Positions 1 through 6,072 of a DNA stretch of 6,761 nt are shown one piece after another. This stretch comes from JAWCLZ01 sp038850275 (GTDB taxonomy: Archaea; Halobacteriota; JAWCLZ01). How positions within the stretch are numbered: the first letter of the stretch is position 1; each line of letters starts with the position of its first letter. The translations under genes and the position numbers were made by a program. The notes under the pieces are model-generated. The model worked only from the letters and a program-made list of their open reading frames with translations. It was not told where the DNA came from and did not search any database. Location: the NCBI GenBank assembly GCA_038850275.1, contig JAWCLZ010000041.1, positions 1 to 6,761 of the forward strand, read 5' to 3'.

Positions 1-745
1 TGTAGAAAGGAGCTTCTCCAGACATTCTCTTCTCCAAGATTATATTCGCTTCTATCTCATCAATTGGAATATGCCCAGGGCCTTCGACCATTGCTTGGCA
101 GCCTTTTTCTCTAGCAATTTCAGCTAACTCGCAGTTAATTAATAACTCTTGAATTTGCACTCTATCCGTGGAATCCGCTATTGCCCCTGCTCTAAATCCA
201 TTTCCTAAGCTCAATACTACATCGTGTTTCTTTAAAATCTCCACCACTTTATCAAAATGCTCATAAAGTGGATTCTCTTTATTGTTATATTCCATCCAAG
301 CAACCATGTAAGAGCCACCTTTTGAAACAAGTCCACCATATCTATAATGCTGCCTCCGGAGCATTTCAACAGTTCTTCTATTAATCCCACAGTGTATAGC
401 CATGAAGGCAACTCCTTCTTCACATTGCCTCTCCATTACTTCCCAGAGTAATTCCTCAGGCATCTTTACAGCTGCGCCATACATTTCAATAGCTAATGCA
501 AAGGCTTCATAGAGAGGCACCGTTCCAATGGGTAGATTCACTGCCTTCATCACTGCTTGCCTTATTGCCTTTATATCTCCCCCAACGCTTAAATCCATCA
601 AGGTATCAGCACCATATTTCTCAGCTATCTTTGCCTTCTCAATCTCCATTTCAATATCAATGATATCGGTTGAAGTACCAATAGAGGCATTTACCTTTGT
701 ACGTAGTCCCTTGCCAATGCCAATAACGCGAGTTCTTTTTTTTAT
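1..745 (-). CDS. thiC: Phosphomethylpyrimidine synthase ThiC, no intact 5' end and cut by left window edge (possible pseudogene)
   Basis: ThiC is a radical-SAM enzyme that converts aminoimidazole ribotide to hydroxymethylpyrimidine phosphate in thiamine biosynthesis. The frame is open for 248 codons and was translated by hand. It shows family motifs in order: GIGKGLRTKVNASIGTSTDI, GADTLMDLSVGGDI, LPIGTVPLYEA, FMAIHCGINRRTVE, GGLVSKGGSYMVAWM, NPLYEHFDKVVEILKKHDVV, LSLGNGFRAGAIADSTDR and MVEGPGHIPIDEIEAN. The gene ends at the window edge just after GEAPFY, so the C-terminal Cys motif for the radical-SAM cluster is not visible. The 5' side is damaged. Upstream of the first conserved block the frame has only IKKRTRV and then three stops in a row (752-754, 749-751, 746-748). 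The first in-frame ATG is at 649, inside the conserved body. Family members have roughly 70 further N-terminal residues that are absent in this frame. Family identity is very secure; function of this copy is doubtful. Confidence 0.9.
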   Translation of the reverse strand, partial: MKKRTRVIGIGKGLRTKVNASIGTSTDIIDIEMEIEKAKIAEKYGADTLMDLSVGGDIKAIRQAVMKAVNLPIGTVPLYEAFALAIEMYGAAVKMPEELLWEVMERQCEEGVAFMAIHCGINRRTVEMLRRQHYRYGGLVSKGGSYMVAWMEYNNKENPLYEHFDKVVEILKKHDVVLSLGNGFRAGAIADSTDRVQIQELLINCELAEIAREKGCQAMVEGPGHIPIDEIEANIILEKRMSGEAPFY

Positions 746-752
746 TCATCAT
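736..752 (-). other. A8 homopolymer and paired ATGs at the broken thiC 5' end
   Basis: On the minus strand, ATG codons at 752 and 749 are followed by AAT and a run of eight A (743 to 736), but in a frame one base off from thiC. Removing one A would join them and give MMNKKRTRVIGIGKGL leading straight into the conserved ThiC block. In the same shifted frame the codons before the ATGs read FAALQVII back to a TAA at 779-777. This could be a remnant of the preceding ThiC segment, but that is a weak resemblance. The arrangement fits a one-base indel in a homopolymer, caused by mutation, sequencing error or slippage. Even after repair most of the ThiC N-terminus would still be missing. Confidence 0.5.
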
Positions 753-792
753 TATGATGACTTGTAACGCTGCAAATTACAGGTGATCTCCT

Positions 793-800
793 TTTATAAA
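793..800 (-). promoter_or_regulatory. Possible archaeal TATA box upstream of the thiC remnant
   Basis: The octamer TTTATAAA matches the archaeal TATA consensus. A start site about 25 nt downstream on the minus strand would fall near 770, just before the ATGs at 752/749. The motif is palindromic and could serve either strand. No clear purine-rich BRE precedes it, and in AT-rich DNA such an octamer is not rare. The same bases overlap the stop of a short coding-like fragment (850 to 794), so the call is weak. Confidence 0.2.
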
Positions 801-850
801 GGCGTGAACAAAAACATAGCATCAATGAATTTTGGTAATTCTCTCCACAC
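794..850 (-). pseudogene. Short coding-like fragment ending before the thiC break
   Basis: A minus-strand frame reads VWRELPKFIDAMFLFTPL followed by TAA. The composition looks like the natural C-terminus of a protein. Upstream the same frame is closed by a TAG three codons before the Trp, so only about 18 residues are open. The family was not recognised. It may be the tail of a gene whose body decayed or was deleted, which would explain how foreign sequence came to lie against the truncated thiC. A chance open stretch is also possible. Confidence 0.2.
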
Positions 851-926
851 AGCCTAATCAGTAAAGTTCGATTTTATAGCAGCTACGACAAATCAAAAAA
901 ACTGTGTAAGATTAAGTATATGTCTA

Positions 927-1019
927 TTACAATCTTATCTCCTCTATTTTTAAAATAACTCCACTCCTTAGAATAGCTCTCTCCAATTTCAGCAACACCA
1001 ATTTACCTTGTTTATCCAT
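927..1019 (-). CDS. Tiny intact ORF, 30 aa, unknown
   Basis: ATG at 1019 to TAA at 929-927 encodes a 30-residue Lys/Leu/Ile-rich peptide beginning MDKQGKLVLLKLERAILRSG. No obvious Shine-Dalgarno motif sits at the usual distance and no family was recognised. It lies inside the decay region and may be a chance ORF or the remnant of a longer gene. No signal peptide or membrane segment is evident. Confidence 0.12.
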   Translation of the reverse strand: MDKQGKLVLLKLERAILRSGVILKIEEIRL

Positions 1020-1060
1020 TTTTTTAATACTATTTCTACCAAAATGGAATTTATTGATTT

Positions 1061-1080
1061 CGTTATTAATCGTTATTAAT
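1061..1080. repeat. 10-bp perfect tandem duplication
   Basis: The decamer CGTTATTAAT occurs twice in direct succession (1061-1070 and 1071-1080). It is a small tandem duplication in otherwise unexplained AT-rich sequence. It could be a replication-slippage product or half-sites of a regulatory element; no adjacent gene supports the latter. Confidence 0.7.
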
Positions 1081-1100
1081 ATTACCTTGACGATACCTTG

Positions 1101-1379
1101 ATGAAAATTGGAGTGAAGCTAGCGCTTATGCATCGGGTGGCACAATGTGAAGCAATGGCGAGATATATTAGAATTCGATAGATTATCCAAGTCAGCGCGA
1201 GGCAAAATGAACCTTATGGAATAGTTTAAGACTTATGGAATAGTTTAAGACCGAGTGAATCAGAGATTGAAAGTGTTTATCTAATGTATAAAGCTTAGCT
1301 CATTGTTAATAGCTATGACAGCTGCACGGGCAATTGTAGAACAACAGTTTATGGAAATTTAAAGCAGTTATGCTTATGA
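1101..1379 (+). pseudogene. Decayed plus-strand reading frame with three internal stops
   Basis: From ATG 1101 to TGA 1377-1379 one plus-strand frame keeps a protein-like character over 92 codons despite internal stops at 1179 (TAG), 1227 (TAA) and 1296 (TAG). Segments read MKIGVKLALMHRVAQCEAMA, then IIQVSARQNEPYGIV, then DLWNSLRPSESEIESVYLMY, then SYDSCTGNCRTTVYGNLKQL. The charged, helix-like composition and the Cys-rich SCTGNC stretch look more like eroded coding sequence than random AT-rich DNA. The family was not recognised. A 19-bp tandem duplication inside it (1213-1250) would shift the frame by one base, so the original frame may differ on either side. This could be the only plus-strand coding remnant in the window. 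Confidence 0.3.
1213..1250. repeat. 19-bp perfect tandem duplication
   Basis: The unit CTTATGGAATAGTTTAAGA is repeated exactly twice, at 1213-1231 and 1232-1250. The perfect identity suggests a recent event. Because 19 is not a multiple of three, the duplication changes reading frame and is compatible with loss of coding constraint in the surrounding remnant (1101-1379). Confidence 0.9.
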
Positions 1380-1396
1380 TTTCGCTGCTTTTAATT
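1356..1396. repeat. Imperfect inverted repeat / hairpin
   Basis: Bases 1356-1367 (AATTTAAAGCAG) pair with 1385-1396 (CTGCTTTTAATT) with one mismatch, leaving a 17-nt loop. The stem lies at the end of the plus-strand remnant (TGA at 1377-1379 falls in the loop) and is followed on the plus strand by T-rich sequence. It could act as a weak terminator or be incidental in AT-rich DNA. Confidence 0.35.
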
Positions 1397-1645
1397 ATTC
1401 TTCTTAGAGCTTCATCACCTTTTTCAAACTTCTTTCAAAAGCTTTAATTTCAGAAATAAGCTTTCCCTATCGCTAAACTCCACACATCCCCTAGTTTAAT
1501 CAAGTTTAAAGGAGATTTCTATCCTTAATCAACCTTAAACAGTTCACTAAAGCTTTCATCTTTAGCTTTAATTGCAACCTTTAGTTTCTTGAAAATCCAT
1601 AGGTATTTCACTCTCAATTCTTTTTTCAAGCATTTTATTCTCCCT
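1382..1645 (-). pseudogene. Decayed small minus-strand gene with frameshifts, unknown family
   Basis: A GAGGGAG ribosome-binding-like motif (1645-1639) precedes ATG at 1633. The first frame reads MLEKRIESEIPMDF and then departs and stops at 1570-1568. Shifting frame gives FKKLKVAIKAKDESFSELFK up to a TAA at 1527-1525. Further down another frame gives VEFSDRESLFLKLKLLKEV (1483 to a TGA at 1426-1424), and a further frame gives EKGDEALRRIIKSSE. The Lys/Glu/Leu-rich pieces in frame-shifted succession suggest a small soluble protein gene broken by indels. A small DNA-binding or antitoxin-like protein would fit the composition, but no motif proves it. Confidence 0.28.
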
Positions 1646-1711
1646 CTTATCGATGCTTATTAAACCGGTATACCCTTGCTTAGCCCCGCTCAATTTGTTA
1701 GTAAGTGCACT

Positions 1712-1748
1712 AAAAATTTTTGAAAGGTCAAATTAGCCATTGCAAAAA
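1712..1748 (-). terminator. Candidate T-rich terminator after the HdrA-type gene
   Basis: On the minus strand the stop codon at 1754-1752 is followed within 4 nt by a T5 run (1748-1744) and, about 30 nt on, by AAAAATTTTT (1721-1712). Archaeal termination commonly uses T-rich tracts without a hairpin, and this is the first such region after the operon. No stable stem-loop is visible. Confidence 0.3.
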
Positions 1749-1751
1749 TTC

Positions 1752-4700
1752 TTATTGATTTCTCTCAATTTTTATCAGTTGATCCTTGAATTCTTTTATA
1801 ACTCTAGCAAATTTTTCACCTTCAGGAGCAGATATCCATTCAAGTCTCAATCGCTCTGGTTCTATATCGATATATTTCAAAAGAGCTTTTAGAGAATTAT
1901 ATCTTAACTCAGCAATTATATTTCCATTTATATAATGACAATCACCTATATGGCACCCTGATATTAAAACGCCATCTACACCACTATTGAATGCCTCTAG
2001 GACAAACAATGGATCAACTCTCCCTGAGCACATTACTCTTATTATTCTGACATTCGCTGGATATTGAATTCGACTAATGCCAGCGAGGTCTGCCCCTGCA
2101 TAGGAGCACCAGTTGCAAGCAAAAGCCAGTATCTTTGGCTTCACCGTTGAATCTTCGAAAGCTGTTCTTATTTGAGCGATTATCTGTTCATTGGTAAAGT
2201 TATTAATTTTAATCGCTAAAGGCAAGCATCCTGAGGCGCAAGTACCACAGCCCTTGCAAAGAATTTGATCTACCTCAGCAATGGTTCTACCATTAAGATT
2301 TTTTAATTTAACGGCACCATAGGGACATATGTTATAGCAAAATCCACAGTTCAAGCAGCCAGTTTCATATATATTTGCAGTGATTGCTTCTGATATGACT
2401 TTTCCTCTCGATAGTGGAATACTTGCTTTGCTCGCAGAGGCATATGCTTGCAATATTGCTTCTTCAGCCCCCATTGGTGAATGTGCACATCCGCAGAGGT
2501 AAATACCTTCTTTTGCAAAATCTATGGGCATAAGCTTTGGATGTGCTTCAAAAAAGAAATTGCCCCTAGTTAGAGGTATTTTCAAGATCTTCATTAATTC
2601 AACATTTCCCTCTGCGCCTTGAGTGGCTAATGTTAAGACAATTAAATCTGCTTCAATTTGCAGGTCAACTTGCAAAAGGGTATCATAAACACTTAAAATA
2701 AGTTTACCTTCTTTACTCTCTATTTTCAATTTATCCTTCGAGTATCTAATGAAAAATATCCCTTTTTCCCTAGCTTTTCTATAATATTCCTCCATGGTTT
2801 TGCCAACCATCCGCATATCTTGATATAGCACATAAACTCTTGCCTCTGGATAAAGCTCCTTGATATATTTTGCATTTTTCACTGAGTTATTGCACCCGAT
2901 TTTGCAGCAATAGGTTCTTCCAACTTCTTCTCTAGCTCCAACGCAATTGATTATCACCAAATTTTTTCCATTTAAATTCGGTAAAGTGCCTTTCTTAAGT
3001 TGCTCTTCTAGTTCAAACATAGAGATGATATTTGAGTATTCCCCATAGCCAAAATAACCTCTTCCATTTATTTCTCTAAAACCAGTTGCAATGATAATCA
3101 CTCCTACATTGAATTTATCTCCATTTGATAGAGTTACCTCAAAATTTCCTACGTGACCTTTTACCTCCTTAACTTCAGTGCTCAAGTGAATTGTAATATT
3201 ATTGTTACTTTTAACTCGTGCTATCAATGGTTCAATGATTTCTTCGGGATCTAAATCATAGGGAAATAATCTATTTAGCCTTTTCAATGTCCCTCCGAGT
3301 TCGCTCTCCTTTTCAACAATTCTAACGTTATATCCAGAGCTTGCAAGAGTTTGAGCAGCAGTTAGCCCAGCTAAACCTCCCCCTATAACAAGAGCTTGAG
3401 GAAGTACAATACTCTCGCTCTCTCTCAATGGCTCTAGTAACCTAGCTTTTGCTATACCCATTCTCACTAAATCCTTTGCTTTTTGAGTAGCTTTTTCTCT
3501 CTCATTCATATGCACCCAAGAACATTGCTCTCTAATATTGACAAATTCAAGCAAGTATTTATTTAACCCTGCTTCTCTAATTGCAGTTTTAAATAAAGGC
3601 TCGTGTGTTCGTGGAGTGCAGGCTGCGATTACAATTCTATTTAAATCAAATTTTTTAATCGCTTCTTTAATTCGAGTTAAACCATCTTCGGAGCAAGCAA
3701 ACTTAATGTCTTCAGCTATAAATACGTCTGGGAGAGCGGCAGCATATTCGGTTACTTTTGCTATATCTAAAAAACCAGCTATGTTTGTTCCACAGTTACA
3801 AATGAAAACACCGATTCTCACTTCTTCTCCAATTTTCTTCTCTTCTGGAAATTTAGGTTCGATGAATTCTCTTTGTTTATCCAATTGAGCTGCTTTACTT
3901 GCAGCAGCACTCGCCTCTATAATTGACCCTGGGATATCCTTTGGACAGGAAGAGCAACCGCAAACATAGATTCCTTTTTCTTCATCGCTTATTAAAAACC
4001 CATCTTCATCCAATTTAATTCCAAGGATTCTAGCGAGTTCAACATTATTTTTAGGCGGTAGAATCGCAGGTGAGAGCACTACTAAATCTACCTTCAACTG
4101 TTGCAATTCCCCAGTTTCAGTGTCTTCATAGAATAAAATTAAACTTTTATCAGCATCCTCTTTGACTTCTGCAGGCCTTGCCCTTATATAGTTGATTCCA
4201 TTCAACTTAGCTCTAGTATAATATTCCTCAAATCCTTTACCAAAGGCTCTTAAGTCTATGTAGAAAATATAAGCCTCAAGCTCTTTATTATGTTCCTTTG
4301 AGAGCAAGGCTTGCTTAGTAGCGTACATGCAGCAAATTTGAGAGCAATATTCCTTAAATCTTTCATCTCTAGAGCCAACGCATTGTATCCAAGCAATGCT
4401 CTTCGGCTCCTTCAAATCTGATAATCTAACTAGTTTGCCTTTCGTTGGTCCAGTTGCGTTTACAAGTCTTTCAAATTGCAAGCTTGTAATTACATTATTA
4501 AAAGTTCCAAAACCATATATACCTAAGGGCTGAAATAATTCGAAGCCAGTTGCAACTATGATGCTTGCAACTTCAATTTCTATTTCTTCTTTTTTTTGTT
4601 CAAATTCAATAGCATTGGTTGGGCAAACTTTTTTACAATTTGGAAAATCTCCACATTTGCCTTTCTTAATAAATATACAGTGCTCTTCATCTATTGCATA

Positions 4701-5138
4701 TTTAAAGGGTATGGCCTGTGGAAATTGGATATAAATCGCTCCTCTCTTAGATAACCCTAGATTAAATTCATCTGGAATTTTTCCTCTCAATAAACAGGCT
4801 TCAGCACACGCGCCGCATGCTTTGCATTTATCTTCATTGATATATCTCGGTCTTTTTTCGATCTTAACTCTAAATTTACCGTTTTTATCACGTTCAACTT
4901 TTTTTACTTCAGAATTTGTTAATAGCACGACATTGGGGTGCCTAGCTAGTTCCACCATTTTTGGTGCTTCAATGCAAATGGAGCAATCATTAGTTGGAAA
5001 AGTTTTATCCAATTGAGCCATTACGCCTCCGATGCTTGGTTTCTTTTCCACTAAGAATACCTTTATTCCTCGATCAGCAAGATCTAAAGAAGCTTGTATG
5101 CCTGCAATCCCACCGCCTATAACTAATATACTCATCAT
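1752..5138 (-). CDS. Tandem HdrA-HdrA-MvhD fusion protein (CoB-CoM heterodisulfide reductase subunit A-like)
   Basis: HdrA is the FAD and Fe-S electron hub of soluble heterodisulfide reductase complexes; MvhD passes electrons to it from a hydrogenase or dehydrogenase partner. Residues are numbered from ATG 5138. Module 1 (1-425) has the FAD motif GGGIAG (8-13), acidic E31, CSIC (52-55), an inserted ferredoxin domain (Cys 105/108/111/115 and 154/162/168/172), IQCVGSR (251-257), YCSQICC (264-270) and CGCSSC (393-398). Residues 441-580 are the HdrA N-terminal domain (CNCGTNIAG, 447-455; AACTPRTHEP, 505-514; REQCSWVH, 536-543). Module 2 (581-920) has GGGLAG (586-591), E609, NCVGAR (731-736) and CGC (882-884) but no inserted ferredoxin. 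A ferredoxin (Cys 928/931/934/938, 961/964/967/971) and MvhD (Cys 1008/1011/1037/1062/1067; GCHIGDCHY 1061-1069) follow. A single HdrA is about 650 aa, so this is clearly enlarged. No signal peptide or membrane helix was seen, so it is probably cytoplasmic. It is co-transcribed with porAB. Its physiological partner and substrate are unknown. Confidence 0.93.
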   Translation of the reverse strand: MMSILVIGGGIAGIQASLDLADRGIKVFLVEKKPSIGGVMAQLDKTFPTNDCSICIEAPKMVELARHPNVVLLTNSEVKKVERDKNGKFRVKIEKRPRYINEDKCKACGACAEACLLRGKIPDEFNLGLSKRGAIYIQFPQAIPFKYAIDEEHCIFIKKGKCGDFPNCKKVCPTNAIEFEQKKEEIEIEVASIIVATGFELFQPLGIYGFGTFNNVITSLQFERLVNATGPTKGKLVRLSDLKEPKSIAWIQCVGSRDERFKEYCSQICCMYATKQALLSKEHNKELEAYIFYIDLRAFGKGFEEYYTRAKLNGINYIRARPAEVKEDADKSLILFYEDTETGELQQLKVDLVVLSPAILPPKNNVELARILGIKLDEDGFLISDEEKGIYVCGCSSCPKDIPGSIIEASAAASKAAQLDKQREFIEPKFPEEKKIGEEVRIGVFICNCGTNIAGFLDIAKVTEYAAALPDVFIAEDIKFACSEDGLTRIKEAIKKFDLNRIVIAACTPRTHEPLFKTAIREAGLNKYLLEFVNIREQCSWVHMNEREKATQKAKDLVRMGIAKARLLEPLRESESIVLPQALVIGGGLAGLTAAQTLASSGYNVRIVEKESELGGTLKRLNRLFPYDLDPEEIIEPLIARVKSNNNITIHLSTEVKEVKGHVGNFEVTLSNGDKFNVGVIIIATGFREINGRGYFGYGEYSNIISMFELEEQLKKGTLPNLNGKNLVIINCVGAREEVGRTYCCKIGCNNSVKNAKYIKELYPEARVYVLYQDMRMVGKTMEEYYRKAREKGIFFIRYSKDKLKIESKEGKLILSVYDTLLQVDLQIEADLIVLTLATQGAEGNVELMKILKIPLTRGNFFFEAHPKLMPIDFAKEGIYLCGCAHSPMGAEEAILQAYASASKASIPLSRGKVISEAITANIYETGCLNCGFCYNICPYGAVKLKNLNGRTIAEVDQILCKGCGTCASGCLPLAIKINNFTNEQIIAQIRTAFEDSTVKPKILAFACNWCSYAGADLAGISRIQYPANVRIIRVMCSGRVDPLFVLEAFNSGVDGVLISGCHIGDCHYINGNIIAELRYNSLKALLKYIDIEPERLRLEWISAPEGEKFARVIKEFKDQLIKIERNQ

Positions 5139-5139
5139 C

Positions 5140-5145
5140 TCACCT
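5140..5145 (-). promoter_or_regulatory. Ribosome binding site of the HdrA-type gene, overlapping the porB stop
   Basis: AGGTGA on the minus strand includes the TGA stop of porB. It lies 1 nt before ATG 5138 and 4 nt before the adjacent ATG 5135. The 4-nt spacing matches the spacing at porB, so translation probably begins at the second ATG (MSILVIGGG), making the protein 1127 aa. The overlap suggests coupled translation. Confidence 0.6.
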
Positions 5146-6072
5146 TGCTAAATCGTATTTTTGAATATCAAGTGAATTCTCTAACTCTTTTTGCTCCTCA
5201 TTTATCTTCTGCTGAATTAATGCGATCTCCTCGGTGGTGAGATGTGAAAATCTTCTTTGGAGTTTCAAATAATCCTCAATTTTTCTTAGCTTGGGAATTT
5301 TAATATTAATCTTGATTTTTCCATCTTCAATTTCATATAAGTTGAAGAAGCCTGTTTCCACAGCGAGTCTGCCTATTTCTATTGTTAAATCACTGGCAAA
5401 TCCCCAGCCAGTTGGACATGGAACTAAGATATGGATATACTTTGGACCTGGTAGATTAATGGCTTTTGCAACTTTTTGCATTAGATCTAGGGGATAACTG
5501 GGATTTGCAGTGGCAACGTATTTTACTCCGTGAGCTGCAGCGATTGCAGGCATATTCTTCTTAAAAGTGCGATTACCAATGCTTACTCTTCCAAAGGGAG
5601 AAGTGGTTGTGCAAGCGCCATAGGGGGTTGAACTCGACCTTTGAATTCCTGTATTCATATAAGCTTCATTATCGAAGCAGATATATAGAAAATCGTGGCC
5701 CCTCTCCAACGCTCCAGATAGGGCTTGCAGACCAATATCGCAAGTTCCACCATCTCCAGCCATTGCTACGATTTTCACATCATTAGGAAGTTTGCTTTTT
5801 CTAGCGAGCACTTTTAAACCACTTTCAATCCCACTTGCAACTGCAGCTGCATTTTCAAACGCAACGTGGATCCAAGGCACTCGCCAAGAGGTATAGGGAT
5901 AAGAAGATGAAACTATTTCCATACAGCCTGTTGCTTGCACTATAATAACATTTTTTCCAATTGCCTTGCAAACTTGCCTAAGTGCAATTGTTGAGCCACA
6001 TCCAGGGCAGGCTCTATGACCACAAGCAAAGAGCTCTTCGAGGGGTAGAACTCTAGCCATAAATTTCAGCAC
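5140..6072 (-). CDS. porB: Pyruvate:ferredoxin oxidoreductase (pyruvate synthase), beta subunit
   Basis: The beta subunit binds thiamine pyrophosphate and a proximal [4Fe-4S] cluster. The complex interconverts pyruvate plus CoA and acetyl-CoA plus CO2 using ferredoxin, in the cytoplasm. The sequence shows GHRACPGCG (18-26), ATGCMEI (47-53), the PorB signature around WRVPWIHVAFENAAAVASG (63-81), the TPP motif GDG (106-108) continuing to DNEAYMNTG (134-142), and PCPTGWG (218-224). Cys 22, 25, 50 and 219 fit the four cluster ligands of the family; the 25-residue gap between the second and third is as in single-chain PFOR. At 310 aa the length is normal. The start is taken as GTG 6072 because GGTGA lies 4 nt upstream; ATG 6060 (MARVLPLEELF) is the alternative. 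The gene overlaps porA by 7 nt and lies 1 nt before the HdrA-type gene. The pyruvate preference is inferred from family resemblance; a related 2-oxoacid is less likely. Confidence 0.94.
   Translation of the reverse strand: MLKFMARVLPLEELFACGHRACPGCGSTIALRQVCKAIGKNVIIVQATGCMEIVSSSYPYTSWRVPWIHVAFENAAAVASGIESGLKVLARKSKLPNDVKIVAMAGDGGTCDIGLQALSGALERGHDFLYICFDNEAYMNTGIQRSSSTPYGACTTTSPFGRVSIGNRTFKKNMPAIAAAHGVKYVATANPSYPLDLMQKVAKAINLPGPKYIHILVPCPTGWGFASDLTIEIGRLAVETGFFNLYEIEDGKIKINIKIPKLRKIEDYLKLQRRFSHLTTEEIALIQQKINEEQKELENSLDIQKYDLAR

Larger units (their letters stand above)
746..1751. other. About 1 kb without an intact recognisable gene; gene-decay region
   Basis: Between the thiC remnant and the 3' end of the HdrA-type gene, no frame on either strand gives a recognisable full-length product. 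The stretch contains short fragments with protein-like composition interrupted by stops and frame changes (see entries at 794-850, 927-1019, 1101-1379 and 1382-1645), two tandem duplications (1061-1080 and 1213-1250) and an imperfect hairpin (1356-1396). No tRNA, rRNA, CRISPR array, transposase or TPP riboswitch could be recognised by eye. The best reading is an accumulation of pseudogene debris between two transcription units. Divergent structured RNA cannot be excluded. Confidence 0.5.

Noticed and set aside
232..423. Minus-strand 63-codon frame inside thiC
   Set aside because: It is an out-of-frame reading of the conserved ThiC segment containing the AIHCGINRRTVE motif.
528..767. Plus-strand open frame of 79 codons opposite thiC
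   Set aside because: It lies antisense to strongly conserved ThiC sequence and has no family features; a shadow frame.
781..799. GGAGATCACC near 790 as a ribosome binding site for thiC
   Set aside because: It lies about 30 nt upstream of the nearest ATG (752) and in front of no start codon at a usual distance.
746..900. TPP riboswitch upstream of thiC
   Set aside because: The conserved CUGAGA and ACCCU/GGAUAAUGCCAGC-type elements were not found on the minus strand here.
1101..1379. Readthrough of TAG as pyrrolysine in the plus-strand frame
   Set aside because: Although two of the three internal stops are TAG, a TAA also interrupts the frame, and no methylamine methyltransferase or other known Pyl protein was recognised.
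746..1751. tRNA, CRISPR array or insertion sequence in the gene-poor region
   Set aside because: No cloverleaf with a T-loop motif, no regularly spaced repeats, and no transposase motifs or flanking terminal inverted repeats were seen.
3538..3888. Plus-strand 116-codon frame
   Set aside because: Antisense to the HdrA N-terminal domain, which has clear family motifs; no independent evidence.
4822..5016. Plus-strand 64-codon frame
   Set aside because: Antisense to the first FAD/ferredoxin module of the HdrA-type gene.
5291..5497. Plus-strand 68-codon frame
   Set aside because: Antisense to the conserved 3' half of porB.
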